Shown: positions 19,628 through 31,310 of the stretch, in pieces
Layout: every line of letters starts with the position of its first letter
Position numbering within the stretch: the first letter of the stretch is position 1
Assembly (NCBI RefSeq): GCF_945952435.1
Contig: NZ_CAMFHZ010000006.1
Coordinates: 19,183-83,182 of the forward strand
DNA from: an uncultured Microbacterium sp.
GTDB taxonomy: Bacteria; Actinomycetota; Actinomycetes; Actinomycetales; Microbacteriaceae
Direction: 5' to 3'
Length of the DNA stretch: 64,000 bases
Translations under genes and position numbers: made by a program
The notes under the pieces: generated by a model
Databases searched by the model: none
What the model was told of the DNA's origin: nothing
What the model saw: only the letters and a program-made list of their open reading frames with translations

Positions 19628-20863
19628 TCAGCCGGCGGGAAGCGTGGGCGGAGCCTGAGAGAAGTAGCGCTCCGTGAACACGTAGAGCACGGTGTCGGCG
19701 CCGCATTTCTCAGCTTCTGCAACGACGTCGGGACGTGTGTTGTTCGCGCTCTTGTCGGGGTAGTCAAGATTGTGACGGATCTGGCAGGTGTCCTGGAATG
19801 CCTGCGCCCAGATGGGCGCAAGTGCCTCGCCGGTCGAGTCCCGAAGGATGAGCGCACGGCCCGTCCCCGAGGGATTGGTCGTGCTCGCCGGCATGTCGAG
19901 CAGCCCCACGGACCCATCCGACGGGCCTTCCTTCTGGTTACCGTCAGCGCCGGTGATCGTGGAGCGGACGTCCGCCCGCTGAACCGCCAGCGTCGGGGTG
20001 GTCCAGTCCTCGGGCGTCGACGAGTCTCCGAGGGCCGTGAACTCGTTCGGCGCGACGGAGTTCGTCACTCCGGTCACCGCAGGCACGGTGACCTTCCCCC
20101 ACAGCGATCCCGGATACAGCGCCGAGGCGCAGGAGACGGTCTGACGCCAGGCGGCGTAAGCACCGTAGGGCGTCCAATGCGAGTTCACGGCCGAGTAGAC
20201 CGGGGCGTCCTGCTTAGCCTGCTGCATCGCGTCGCGCACGTCGACCACGGGCAGGTGGCCCGAGTGCGCGAGGAACTGTTCGAGATGCGTACGTCCCTGA
20301 AGACCGTCTGCCCATTCGGGAAGCTGATCGCGGTATAGCTCCCACTTCGCGGGAGCGACGACGATCACGAGGTTGCGTCCGTCTTTGCGCAGCTGCTTGT
20401 CGAGTCCGTCGAAGTAGGTCAGCCACTGGGAGAGCTGGGCATCGAGCCAGGGCGCGCGGCCAAGCGCCTGGGACATGTTCTGGCTCTGCGCGTCACCCCA
20501 GAAATCGAAGCCGTCGCGCCCTTCGACACGCATGCCCTGAGCGTCGGGGTGGGCGGCGAACCCCGCCTCCGACTCGGCCGTCCGCGCGCCCGTCCAGATA
20601 TCGGCTGGATGGGCGGGGAATCCTGTCGATGTGCAGCTTGCGGGCAGCGACGCCTGCTGCGCGGGCTGGGCCAGTACGGCCCGCTGCTGACCTTCCGCGG
20701 CCTCGTGCATCGCAATTCGAGTGCTCGCGCCGATGATGGCCAGCACGACCACGATGATCATCAGCACCGCCAGCGGCACGAACTGCCAGATGCGCCGGGC
20801 ACGCGACCCCGGCTTCGCCTGCTCCACGGCGTGCACGCGATGGAGCGGTGTGCCGCTGCTCAT
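19628..20863 (-). CDS. Membrane-anchored SGNH/AlgJ-AlgX-like acyltransferase partner
   Basis: 411 residues: cytoplasmic N terminus, one helix at about 25-47 (FVPLAVLMIIVVVLAIIG), then an exported domain. VNSHWTPYGAYAAW is the AlgJ/AlgX/DltD-type H-W-T-P motif and ALILRDSTGEALAPIW supplies a D-S pair in the position of the family serine; four to six cysteines suggest disulfides. Known relatives transfer acetyl groups to exported polysaccharide together with a membrane acyltransferase. Here the partner is the acyltransferase-3 gene directly upstream, whose stop overlaps this ATG by four bases (ATGA). The serine is in RDS rather than GDS, so the catalytic residue is uncertain. Confidence 0.75.
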   Translation of the reverse strand: MSSGTPLHRVHAVEQAKPGSRARRIWQFVPLAVLMIIVVVLAIIGASTRIAMHEAAEGQQRAVLAQPAQQASLPASCTSTGFPAHPADIWTGARTAESEAGFAAHPDAQGMRVEGRDGFDFWGDAQSQNMSQALGRAPWLDAQLSQWLTYFDGLDKQLRKDGRNLVIVVAPAKWELYRDQLPEWADGLQGRTHLEQFLAHSGHLPVVDVRDAMQQAKQDAPVYSAVNSHWTPYGAYAAWRQTVSCASALYPGSLWGKVTVPAVTGVTNSVAPNEFTALGDSSTPEDWTTPTLAVQRADVRSTITGADGNQKEGPSDGSVGLLDMPASTTNPSGTGRALILRDSTGEALAPIWAQAFQDTCQIRHNLDYPDKSANNTRPDVVAEAEKCGADTVLYVFTERYFSQAPPTLPAG

Positions 20864-22092
20864 GACTGGGCTCCGCTCTGCGCACGGAGCGATTCGGCGA
20901 ACCGCGTCGACGAGTAGTCGGGGTTGACGATGACACGTTTGATGCGCATCGTCAGCGGAGACAGCCGGTGCAGCACGGCGGCGAGCCAGCGCGGAGTCCA
21001 GTCCTTCAACGACATCGCCGGCTTCTCGATCAAATGCCAGGAGAGGATCGCGAGGACGTGCACCATGACCACGATCGTGAGGTGATAGATGAACCACCCG
21101 TGCTTCTGCAGACCGAAGTATGTTGCGAGCGTCATGAGCGGCCACGCGTAGATGTAGATCCCGTAGGAGAAGTCACCGAACCTCGCCCAGCGAGTGAGAC
21201 GCAGCCGCACGCCGCACCACATCAGGAAGTAAAGGAAGCCGAACTGGCCCACGACGTTCCAGCCACCGAAGGCGTATGTGAACAGCCCCAGCCCGAGCAT
21301 GCCGAATGCGGCGCGGTCATCGATCGGGATCTTGTCGCCGTGTAGGGCGAAGAGCATGCCGAAGGCGTACGGCGCGAAGAACATCAGGATGAACGGGTCT
21401 GCGAACACGCGGTTCAGCCCCGCGATGTTGCCTGCCCCCAACCACTGCAGTGCGTTCAGACCGATCACGATGACCGCGAAGGCGGTGGCGAAGCGCTTGG
21501 ACGCGAGAGCTCCGAACACCCCCAGAAGACCCACGACGATGTAGCAGAGGAACTCATAAGACAATGTCCACGCGGAACCGTTCCAGTCCCTCACCCCGTG
21601 AATCTGGAAATACGGAACCGTCTCACCGAGGCCGGCGATGTTCCGCTGGTTGAGCAGCAGGAACATGTTGTCGAAGAAGTACGTCTTGGGCGACTCGATG
21701 ACGGCGTTCCAGTATCCGTCGAAAGTACCGTGCACGGTGCGCCAGGCGATCGGAGCGAAGACCAGGACCGTCAGCGCGAGCGACGCCCAGAACGCGGGGA
21801 AGATGCGCAGGCAGCGTCGCCAGAAATATCGCCAGATCGTGGACCTGCCCATACGGGACTTTGTGATGAGGAAGCCGGAGAAGAAGAAGAAGCCGGCGAC
21901 GGCGACGCCTCCCAGGGACTGCTCACGCGAGACCTGAACGCCGAGATCCTCGCCGCCGTAGAACCCAGCGATGGGCCCGGCGTGCGAGAAGATCACCAGG
22001 AAGGCCATCAGCCAGCGCAGGAAATCGAGGGAGTTCGCGCGCGGGTCGAAGGCTGCAGCGACGCTCAGCGGACCGCGTCGCATCTCCCTCAC
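20860..22092 (-). CDS. Acyltransferase 3 family membrane protein
   Basis: 410 residues with about ten helices. It has FLVIFSHAGPIAGF (conserved His), FFFFSGFLITKSRM, RRCLRIFPAFWAS and SAWTLSYEFLCY, all family motifs, and a roughly 50-residue cytoplasmic tail rich in basic residues. I chose the GTG at 22092 because it overlaps the RgpF stop as GTGA; the ATG at 22083 has a purine-rich tract too close to serve as ribosome binding site. It sits between rgpF and an SGNH protein gene in one operon, so its probable job is acylating the rhamnose-containing polymer outside the cell. Confidence 0.88.
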   Translation of the reverse strand: MREMRRGPLSVAAAFDPRANSLDFLRWLMAFLVIFSHAGPIAGFYGGEDLGVQVSREQSLGGVAVAGFFFFSGFLITKSRMGRSTIWRYFWRRCLRIFPAFWASLALTVLVFAPIAWRTVHGTFDGYWNAVIESPKTYFFDNMFLLLNQRNIAGLGETVPYFQIHGVRDWNGSAWTLSYEFLCYIVVGLLGVFGALASKRFATAFAVIVIGLNALQWLGAGNIAGLNRVFADPFILMFFAPYAFGMLFALHGDKIPIDDRAAFGMLGLGLFTYAFGGWNVVGQFGFLYFLMWCGVRLRLTRWARFGDFSYGIYIYAWPLMTLATYFGLQKHGWFIYHLTIVVMVHVLAILSWHLIEKPAMSLKDWTPRWLAAVLHRLSPLTMRIKRVIVNPDYSSTRFAESLRAQSGAQS

Positions 22093-23969
22093 GCGTTGTT
22101 CCGCTTCGTCGCTGCACGGCCCGAGCGCAGGCGGACGTACGACGCCCGCAGTGCGGCGTACGCCGGGTGCAGAATACGGGCGACACCGGGGAATCTGGTG
22201 CGCACGATGCTCTTCGTGAAGCGGAGCAGGCTGGGTGGCGCCTCGAGGCGATCGAGATGCGCACGCTGCTGCATGACCGTGCCCGGCAGGCCCTGACTGA
22301 AGTTCTGGAGCTTGTATTCGAGGAACGGGTAGTTGATCGACGCGAGTTCCGTACTCTGCACGGTGTAGACGGGCATACCCGCACCGAGAGACGAGTAGGT
22401 AAAGAGGCGTTCGAGCACGTGTGCCAGCGATCCGTCGCCGTACGGCTGGTTCTCGAAGTCCGACCACGTCAGGCCCGCGTTCACCAGAGTGCGCAGAGCG
22501 CGCGGACGCGCAATGAACATCGAGCCGTAGGCAGCCACCGGTGTTGACTTATCCAAAGGCGTGGCGATCCCGAGCGACCGGCACAGCTTCGCAGCGGGTT
22601 GCTTGTTGTGGTACCACGCCTGGCCCATCGTGGGGAATCCGATGTGGATGACCGGCGGGATCACCATGCCGATCTCGGGATGCTCGGCGAAGAGATTCAC
22701 GACGTTCGCCGCGTAATGCTCGGAGTGCAGGAGATTGCCGAAGAGATGCCGCTTGAACCAGCCGCCGACGACGGCGCCGTCCTGCGGGGAGCGCTTGGAG
22801 TGCAGCTTCACGACGATGTCGAAGTCATCATCCCGAAGCAGATCCGCGCAGCCGAGCAGGAACGCGGACACATCACGCCCCGCGTTAGATTCCGTCACAC
22901 GGACCTCGTAGGACGCCACACCCCGCTCCGCCAGCGCGGCGTCGAGGATCGTGCGCTTCCCCTTCGTGTCCGTCGTCACCACGATGTGCTTCTCACAGGG
23001 CAGCCGATCCGCGTAGTCCATGAGCTCGTCGATCATGTCTTCGTAGTAGCAGTGGATCGCCACCAGGGCGCGCATTCCTCGCGCGCGCTCGAGCTGGGTC
23101 TGATCGATCTCCAGCGCATCTGAGAAGATGCGGTGGAGCGAGAAGTTGGTCGCCGCGACGCGCGGCTCCATGGTGCGGGCGACGTTCTCCCAGATCAACT
23201 CGACGGGATAGTCCGAACTCTGCTCCAGGACGCTGATCACGTCACGCCCGATGATGGCGTGGTCGGAGAGATAGAGCGGATCGTGGAAGAAGGTGCGTCG
23301 TTTCACGATCGGACAGCGCTCGGCCACGAGCTCGACCACATCGTCGAGCACCGGATTGCGACTGGGAAAATCCGTGTACGGATAGACGACTCGCCACCGG
23401 AATCCGCGTTCCTCGAAGTGCTGGGCGAACCGCGCCTCATGACGATCGATGGACTGCTCGTAGCTCGTGATCATCGGCATCGTCTCCCAGTACCGCCGGA
23501 AGGCCGCGGAGCCCAGCAATGACTTCCGGACCGCCAGCCAGTGCGACTGGATGTGCCGTGGCAGCACGCCGCCCTGTGCGAAGTGGTGCGGGGCGACCTC
23601 TGCGTGCTCCGTGATGCCCCAGAAGTCGACATCCCATTCGTCCGTCTTCGCGAACATCTCGGAGAACGGATACACCGGGCCGAAGAACGTGTAGTTCAAG
23701 AGGATCAGCTCGTCGTAGTCGGCCAAGCGGTCGAAACCGAACTTTTCCAGCGCTTCCTTGTAACCCCACACGTCGAATCCGACGTTCTCGCGCTCCCACA
23801 CCTCATCGGACACGCTCTTGAGCGCTGCGCGCCCGTCCTCCGACAGCGGACCGTTGGAGATGACGACGATGTGCTCGACGTGCTCGCGGAGCTTGTCCAG
23901 ACAGTACGGGATGTAGCGGTCGACGATCCCTTCTCTTTCCCAGAACAGGTAGAAGGCGATGCGCTTCAC
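22089..23969 (-). CDS. rgpF: Rhamnan synthesis protein F family glycosyltransferase (RgpF-like)
   Basis: 626 residues beginning MKRIAFYLFWEREGIVDRYI, the standard opening of RgpF proteins. Two halves are visible: ISNGPLSEDG, the NVGFDVWGYKEALE motif and ELILLNYTFFGPVYPF in the first; IVVTTDTKGKR, NAGRDVSAFLLGC and IVVKLHSKRSPQ in the second. The G-x-D-V motif in each half resembles a GT active-site motif, so the protein may be bifunctional. In streptococci RgpF acts in rhamnan chain synthesis; rml genes and a second exporter are nearby. The GTG at 23969 has AGGAGA just upstream; further upstream GTG at 24017 would precede the mapped -10 box. Confidence 0.88.
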   Translation of the reverse strand: MKRIAFYLFWEREGIVDRYIPYCLDKLREHVEHIVVISNGPLSEDGRAALKSVSDEVWERENVGFDVWGYKEALEKFGFDRLADYDELILLNYTFFGPVYPFSEMFAKTDEWDVDFWGITEHAEVAPHHFAQGGVLPRHIQSHWLAVRKSLLGSAAFRRYWETMPMITSYEQSIDRHEARFAQHFEERGFRWRVVYPYTDFPSRNPVLDDVVELVAERCPIVKRRTFFHDPLYLSDHAIIGRDVISVLEQSSDYPVELIWENVARTMEPRVAATNFSLHRIFSDALEIDQTQLERARGMRALVAIHCYYEDMIDELMDYADRLPCEKHIVVTTDTKGKRTILDAALAERGVASYEVRVTESNAGRDVSAFLLGCADLLRDDDFDIVVKLHSKRSPQDGAVVGGWFKRHLFGNLLHSEHYAANVVNLFAEHPEIGMVIPPVIHIGFPTMGQAWYHNKQPAAKLCRSLGIATPLDKSTPVAAYGSMFIARPRALRTLVNAGLTWSDFENQPYGDGSLAHVLERLFTYSSLGAGMPVYTVQSTELASINYPFLEYKLQNFSQGLPGTVMQQRAHLDRLEAPPSLLRFTKSIVRTRFPGVARILHPAYAALRASYVRLRSGRAATKRNNA

Positions 23970-24000
23970 GGGTCTCCTCACGAACTGGACATTCCGATCG

Positions 24001-24006
24001 AGTATA
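24001..24006 (-). promoter_or_regulatory. -10 box (TATACT) of rgpF-acyltransferase-SGNH operon
   Basis: TATACT on the minus strand, one mismatch from TATAAT and the best -10 box in the window. It lies 31 bases before the GTG at 23969 and excludes a start further upstream at 24017. Confidence 0.6.
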
Positions 24007-24074
24007 TCCGCTGGCACTGTAAGTCACCTGAGGCGCCGTCGGCCCGGGCGCCGTGAGGTCTCGCGCCGGGCCGA

Positions 24075-24080
24075 TAGAAT
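24075..24080 (+). promoter_or_regulatory. -10 box (TAGAAT) of the GT gene at 24170
   Basis: TAGAAT with a leader of about 85 bases to the ATG at 24170. The leader ends with GAGGAGAG as ribosome binding site. No obvious regulatory hairpin is seen in it. Confidence 0.5.
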
Positions 24081-24169
24081 GGACGTTCCATGGCTCGCGT
24101 CACGCCGTGTGCCCCTCCGCCCGCGGGATACAACGAAGTCTGCCCGATCCGACGAGGAGAGAAGCCTCC

Positions 24170-25615
24170 ATGCCCGATTCGCTTTCCCCGACAGAGCCGC
24201 TGCCCGGCAGACACGTGTTGATCGTCAGCCCGGACACCTTCGGACGGAAGATGGGCGGGCCTGCGATCCGCGCCTGGGAGATGGCAAAACGACTGGCCGC
24301 GATCGCGGACGTCCACCTCGTGTCGATCAAGAACGCCTCGATCGAGCACGACGACTTCGAGGTCAGCGTCGTCGACGACGACGAGCTGCGCCGACAGGTC
24401 GAATGGGCCGATGTCGTCATCGGTCAGGGCGAGGTTTTCACCTTGCATCCGTGGCTCGTGGAAGCCGAGGTCGTGATCGTCGCGGATGTCTACGACCCGC
24501 TCCATCTGGAGGTCCTCGAGTCCGCGAAGGACGAGGGCCCTGAGGGGCGCAGCTTCCTCGCTCGCTACAGCGTGGACATGCTCACAACGCAGCTGAAGCG
24601 CGCGGATTTCATCATCTGCGCCTCCGAGAAGCAGCGCGACTTCTGGCTCGGTCACCTCGGGTCGCTGGGGCGCATCTCCCCAGAGAGTTACGACGCCGAT
24701 CGTAGCCTGCGCCGCCTGATCGATGTCGTCCCGTTCGGGGTGTCGGACGACATGCCGACCCAGACGCATCAGGGGATCCGCGGCGCGATCGAGGGCATCG
24801 GTACCGAGGACAAGGTCATCCTCTGGGGCGGTGGGGTCTACAACTGGTTCGACCCCCTCACCCTGATCAAGGCCGTCCATCGGATCTCGACCGAACGTCC
24901 CGAAGTGAAGCTCTTCTTCTTGGGGATGACCTATCCCAACCCCGACGTGCATGAATCGACGATGGCTGTGCAAGCCATGCAACTCGCGGACGAGCTCGGC
25001 CTGACGAACACCCAGGTCTTCTTCAACATGGGGTGGACCGACTATGACGATCGAATCAACTACCTTCTGGACGCGGACGTCGCGGTCAGCACGCACTTCG
25101 AACACATCGAGACGGCCTTCAGTTTCCGCACCCGCATCCTGGACTATCTCTGGGCTGGCCTGCCGATCGTCGCGACCGACGGCGACGCGTTCGCCCCATT
25201 GATCCGAGACCAGCAGCTCGGTGTCGTCGTCCCCGCCGAGGACGTGGACGCGCTCGTCGCGGCACTGGAGCGAGTACTTTTCGTCGAGGATGCCGAGAGG
25301 ATCCGTGCCAACGTGCGCTCCTTCGCGCAGACCCTTTCCTGGGAGCGTGCGCTCGCGCCCCTGATCCGCTTCTGTCAGGCGCCGCAGCACGCCGCCGACT
25401 ACCCGACGACGCGCATCGAATCCTTGGACGCTCACCGCGCCAGGCACATCGAGGTGCTGGAAGCCAAGATCCTCGAGCTGAGCGATCAGCTCGGTGTCGT
25501 ACGCGACAAGCTGGTCAGCACGCGAGATGAACTGGACGCCGTGTACGACAGCACGTCGTGGCGGTTCTCCGCTCCCGTGCGCATCGCGGGGCGGCTGCGC
25601 GGCGCCGGGCGCTGA
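24170..25615 (+). CDS. Glycosyltransferase family 4-like with C-terminal coiled-coil
   Basis: 481 residues. GT-B N-lobe: VLIVSPDTFGRKMGGPAIRA, where the G-G-P loop contacts donor. C-lobe: VILWGGGVYNWFDPLTLIKA, LFFLGMTYPNPDVHESTM and FRTRILDYLWAGLPIVATDG, with the acidic residue pattern replaced by a D-x-x-W-A-G form. The last 55 residues form a coiled coil (EVLEAKILELSDQLGVVRDK) ending in DSTSWRFSAPVR, a tail seen on many surface-polysaccharide glycosyltransferases and likely a membrane or partner contact. The ATG has GAGGAGAG nine bases upstream. It is a single gene facing the second exporter. Confidence 0.85.
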   Translation: MPDSLSPTEPLPGRHVLIVSPDTFGRKMGGPAIRAWEMAKRLAAIADVHLVSIKNASIEHDDFEVSVVDDDELRRQVEWADVVIGQGEVFTLHPWLVEAEVVIVADVYDPLHLEVLESAKDEGPEGRSFLARYSVDMLTTQLKRADFIICASEKQRDFWLGHLGSLGRISPESYDADRSLRRLIDVVPFGVSDDMPTQTHQGIRGAIEGIGTEDKVILWGGGVYNWFDPLTLIKAVHRISTERPEVKLFFLGMTYPNPDVHESTMAVQAMQLADELGLTNTQVFFNMGWTDYDDRINYLLDADVAVSTHFEHIETAFSFRTRILDYLWAGLPIVATDGDAFAPLIRDQQLGVVVPAEDVDALVAALERVLFVEDAERIRANVRSFAQTLSWERALAPLIRFCQAPQHAADYPTTRIESLDAHRARHIEVLEAKILELSDQLGVVRDKLVSTRDELDAVYDSTSWRFSAPVRIAGRLRGAGR

Positions 25616-25630
25616 GCCGTGCTGCGGCTC
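25614..25630. terminator. Short hairpin between converging genes
   Basis: GAGCCG, five-base loop, CGGCTC in the 31-base convergent gap, overlapping the upstream stop. Weak stem without T-run. Confidence 0.3.
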
Positions 25631-25646
25631 GGACGTGTGCCGAACC

Positions 25647-26843
25647 TCAGACTTCTGCGGTGATCGAGGCGGCGACAGACCCGAGAGTCGTCGTCTCCGC
25701 CCTCACGGTGAACATCCGCCCCTGCATGAGCACGTGCGAGTTGATGTCGATGACCTCGGAGACGTTGGCGTTGATGTAGTACTGACCCGCACCCAGGTAT
25801 ACCCGCTCGATCCGGAAGTCGACATGCGTGTCTCCGGCGTCAATCGGCGGCAGCACCATGTCGAGTCGCTCCGTATTCGAGGCGATCGTCATCTGCCCCA
25901 AAGCCGTGTCGATGCTGAAGCCGGCTGCCCAGTGGGACATCGCCTCGCGCGCCCGTGCATGGATGCGCACCGTCAGCGGATCCCCCACGTGCACCTCGGT
26001 GATCTCGTCACCGTGATCGTCATGGAGGGTGATGGCAGTGACCTCGATCAGCTGCTCGTCCCCGCGCTCATGGAGCTCGCCCAGCCGGCGGCCCTCGAGG
26101 ACATCCCGCAATGCCGCGACTCCCCTGTTGACGTCCCCGTCGAAGACGATCTGGCCGTCCTTGAGCACGACCGCACGATCGCAGAGCTCCTGAACTTGTG
26201 AGGCGGAATGCGAAACCAGGATGATCGTGCGGCCCTCGGCTCGGAATTGTGCGATCCGCTCCATACACTTGCGCTGGAACGCCTCGTCGCCGACGGCGAG
26301 CACCTCGTCGACGAGAAGCACATCCGGATCCGTGTGGATCGCCACCGCGAATGCGAGACGGACGAACATTCCAGATGAATAGAACTTCACCTGGGTGTCG
26401 ATGAAGTCTCCGATCCCACTGAACTCGTGGATCGCATCGAACTGCTCGTCGACCTGAGCGCGGCTGAGCCCCAGGATCGCGGCGTTCAGGTATACGTTCT
26501 CGCGTCCGCTGAGGTCCGGATGGAACCCCGCACCGAGCTCCAGGAGCGCGGCCATCCGCCCGCGATTGTAGATCGCGCCGTTCGTGGGCGCGACGATGCC
26601 GCCGATGAGCTTGAGCAGCGTGCTCTTTCCAGAGCCGTTGGCGCCCAGCAGACCGACGGTGGTACCCGCCTGGATCTCGAGCGAGACACCGTTCACCGCG
26701 GTGAAGCGCTCTCGATGCTCCCGGCCGAGCTTGCCGAGGTGGACGATCCGATCCTTGAGGGTGTTGTCCTTGCGCACCTGGAACGTCTTGGTGACGTCCT
26801 CGACTCGGACGACGACAGGACCCGGGACAGTTGAGACGACCAT
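25647..26843 (-). CDS. wzt: ABC transporter ATP-binding protein with C-terminal sugar-binding domain (Wzt, long form)
   Basis: 398 residues. ATPase part: Walker A GANGSGKST (67-75), Wzt-type signature YSSGM (155-159), Walker B DVLLVDEVLAVGD and His-loop LVSHSASQ. From about 260 an extra beta-rich domain (VTAITLHDDHGDE, AAGFSIDTALGQM, YLGAGQYYINANV) matches the Wzt C-terminal domain, which recognises the non-reducing end of a finished chain in O-antigen exporters. Capped or end-modified polymer is therefore expected. The ATG overlaps the permease stop as TGATG, the same junction as in the first exporter at 4057, although GTG at 26846 is possible. Confidence 0.94.
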   Translation of the reverse strand: MVVSTVPGPVVVRVEDVTKTFQVRKDNTLKDRIVHLGKLGREHRERFTAVNGVSLEIQAGTTVGLLGANGSGKSTLLKLIGGIVAPTNGAIYNRGRMAALLELGAGFHPDLSGRENVYLNAAILGLSRAQVDEQFDAIHEFSGIGDFIDTQVKFYSSGMFVRLAFAVAIHTDPDVLLVDEVLAVGDEAFQRKCMERIAQFRAEGRTIILVSHSASQVQELCDRAVVLKDGQIVFDGDVNRGVAALRDVLEGRRLGELHERGDEQLIEVTAITLHDDHGDEITEVHVGDPLTVRIHARAREAMSHWAAGFSIDTALGQMTIASNTERLDMVLPPIDAGDTHVDFRIERVYLGAGQYYINANVSEVIDINSHVLMQGRMFTVRAETTTLGSVAASITAEV

Positions 26844-27757
26844 CACATCTCCTGTGCGAAGTTGCCCTGCAGCCGCGTGAACACGCGGTGGGCGATGAAG
26901 ACCAGCACGACGCCGATGATGAAGGCGATGAGAATGCGCAGGCCGAGGTCGGTGGGGTAGTCGGCGGCCGTGCCACCGCCCCAGAACGCTCGGTGGAAAC
27001 CGAGGACACCGAGCGTGATCGGATTGTTCTGGTAGATCTCGAACACCCAGGGCGGGAGGTTGAAGCTCTCGAAAGCGCCCTTCACCATGCCCCAGGTGTA
27101 GACGATCGGTGATGCCCACATGGCGAGCATCACTACGACGTCGAGTAGGTATTGCACGTCGCGAAGGTAGACGTTGACCGCAGAGAGCAGCAGGCCGAGC
27201 GCGAGTCCGTAGACGAGGATCAGCGCCACCGACGGGAAGAACCACAGCATCTGGGCTGGATCGGCGGGAAGCGCCCGGAAGATCAGCGCGGCGATGAGCA
27301 GGACCACGCACTGGACGAGGAACATGAACCCCGCACCGCCGATGCTCGCGAGGGGAAAGATCTCCCGCGGGAGATAGATCTTCTTCACCAGACCCGAGTT
27401 CGCGAGGATCGAGCCGGTGGCGCTCACGACCATCTCGTTGAAGAAGCCGTAGAGCGTGAGTCCTGCGAAGAGATAGACGGCGAAGTCGGGCACGCCGTCT
27501 GCGGCCCGCAGAAACTTGCCGAGCACGACGTAGTACATCAGGAACAGGATGATGGGTCGGATCACGGTCCAGAGGAACCCGAGAAAGCTATCCCGATAGC
27601 GGGCCTGGAGGTCGCGGCGCACGAGGAGCTGCAGCAACTCCCGGCGTTGGAAGATCTCCCGGATCTTGCCTCCGCGGACGTCGAGCGTCAGCCCCGAAGC
27701 GTCTGTGCGCAAGAACGGCGCGGCGGCCAGCCGCGTATATCGAGGTTCCGTATCCAC
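26843..27757 (-). CDS. wzm: ABC-2 type polysaccharide export permease (Wzm)
   Basis: 304 residues: a roughly 40-residue cytoplasmic N terminus (amphipathic helix near RRELLQLLVRRDLQARY), then six helices; FLGFLWTVIRPIILFLMYY and YLPREIFPLASIGG are signature stretches of polysaccharide ABC-2 permeases. GTG at 27757 has GGGAG four to five bases upstream. It forms the second exporter with the long Wzt. It resembles O-antigen/teichoic-type Wzm more than the first permease of this window does, and lies next to the rml genes, so a rhamnose-containing polymer is its probable cargo. Confidence 0.93.
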   Translation of the reverse strand: MDTEPRYTRLAAAPFLRTDASGLTLDVRGGKIREIFQRRELLQLLVRRDLQARYRDSFLGFLWTVIRPIILFLMYYVVLGKFLRAADGVPDFAVYLFAGLTLYGFFNEMVVSATGSILANSGLVKKIYLPREIFPLASIGGAGFMFLVQCVVLLIAALIFRALPADPAQMLWFFPSVALILVYGLALGLLLSAVNVYLRDVQYLLDVVVMLAMWASPIVYTWGMVKGAFESFNLPPWVFEIYQNNPITLGVLGFHRAFWGGGTAADYPTDLGLRILIAFIIGVVLVFIAHRVFTRLQGNFAQEM

Positions 27758-27904
27758 CGTGCTCCCACGTCGTCCAACCCAACCTTCTCAGCCTACTGCA
27801 GGCACCTGTCAGATTCCCGGCGGCGGGCGCCGCGAGGAGATCCGGTACCCTCGTGACGGACGTCCGCAGGTCGACGGACGCGGGATTGGAACGGTGGCGT
27901 CTTC

Positions 27905-28750
27905 ATGACTGACTCTCGCGCGCGCTTCGTCGTGACCGGCGCAGGCGGCTATCTCGGACCGCACGTCGTTGCGGCGCTCGCCGACCGCGGACACGAAGTC
28001 CTCGCGGTCGTGAGGCCCGGTTCCTCGGCGAGCACTGACTCCCGCGCGATCCGCGTGGAGGCCGACGTCCTGGCGCCCGACTTCGATGTCCGCAGCTGGG
28101 GATCTCCTCAGGGCATCGTCCACCTTGCGTGGCAAGACGGGTTCGTCCACAATTCCCCGGCCCATCTGGGACAGTTGTCCGCCCATTACCGGCTGCTCAC
28201 CGCGGCCGCCGAGGCGGGCGCGCCACGTCTCGTGGTCCTGGGGACGATGCACGAGGTCGGTTACTGGGAGGGGGCGATCGCTTCCGACACTCCCACGAAC
28301 CCTCTGTCGCAGTACGGCATCGCGAAGGACGCGCTCCGACGCGCGCTGCCTCTCGCGCTACCACCCGAGACGGGACTGGCCTGGGCACGGGCGTACTACA
28401 TCTACGGCGACGACCGCCGCAGCAACTCGATCTTCCGCAAGATCCTGGAAGCCGTCGACGCTGGGAAGACGACGTTCCCGTTCACCTCCGGCAAGAACCG
28501 CTACGACTTCATCCGGGTGGAGGAGCTGGGGCGTCAGCTCGCTGCTCTGGCAGAGGCCGTCGACGTCACTGGCACCCTGAACTGCTGCACGGGCGAGCCG
28601 ATGTCGCTGGCCGACAAGGTCGAGCAGTTCATCGCGGAGAACGGTCTCCCCATCTCACTGGAGTACGGGGCATTCCCGGATCGGCCCTATGACTCCCCCG
28701 GCGTGTGGGGCGACGCCACCGTTATCCGTGAGGTGATGGCCCGAGGCTGA
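27905..28750 (+). CDS. NAD-dependent epimerase/dehydratase (SDR), possible dTDP-4-keto-sugar reductase
   Basis: 281 residues, short SDR. RFVVTGAGGYLGPHVVAAL gives the nucleotide-binding G-x-x-G-x-x-G, and the catalytic pair appears as SQYGIAKDALRRAL (Y-x-x-x-K). HLAWQDGFVHNSPAHLG is a distinctive substrate-side stretch, and RYDFIRVEELGRQLA the C-terminal one. The usual NAD(P)H-dependent rhamnose-pathway reductase RmlD is not seen elsewhere in the window, and this gene lies between the second exporter and rmlA, so it may do the final 4-keto reduction, giving dTDP-L-rhamnose or 6-deoxy-talose. That is inference. A TACCCT box lies about 55 bases upstream. Confidence 0.8.
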   Translation: MTDSRARFVVTGAGGYLGPHVVAALADRGHEVLAVVRPGSSASTDSRAIRVEADVLAPDFDVRSWGSPQGIVHLAWQDGFVHNSPAHLGQLSAHYRLLTAAAEAGAPRLVVLGTMHEVGYWEGAIASDTPTNPLSQYGIAKDALRRALPLALPPETGLAWARAYYIYGDDRRSNSIFRKILEAVDAGKTTFPFTSGKNRYDFIRVEELGRQLAALAEAVDVTGTLNCCTGEPMSLADKVEQFIAENGLPISLEYGAFPDRPYDSPGVWGDATVIREVMARG

Positions 28751-28760
28751 GGCGCCTCGG
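28741..28760. terminator. Hairpin at the converging ends of the SDR gene and rmlA
   Basis: CCGAGGC, six-base loop, GCCTCGG. The left arm contains the end of the SDR gene. Only 19 bases separate the two coding regions. Confidence 0.4.
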
Positions 28761-28769
28761 GCGATCCGC

Positions 28770-31308
<2,539 letters not shown>

Positions 31309-31310
31309 TC

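Noticed and set aside
23970..24017. Longer N terminus for RgpF starting at GTG 24017
   Set aside because: The TATACT -10 box lies inside this extension and AGGAGA precedes the GTG at 23969, where RgpF homologues begin (MKRIAFYLF).
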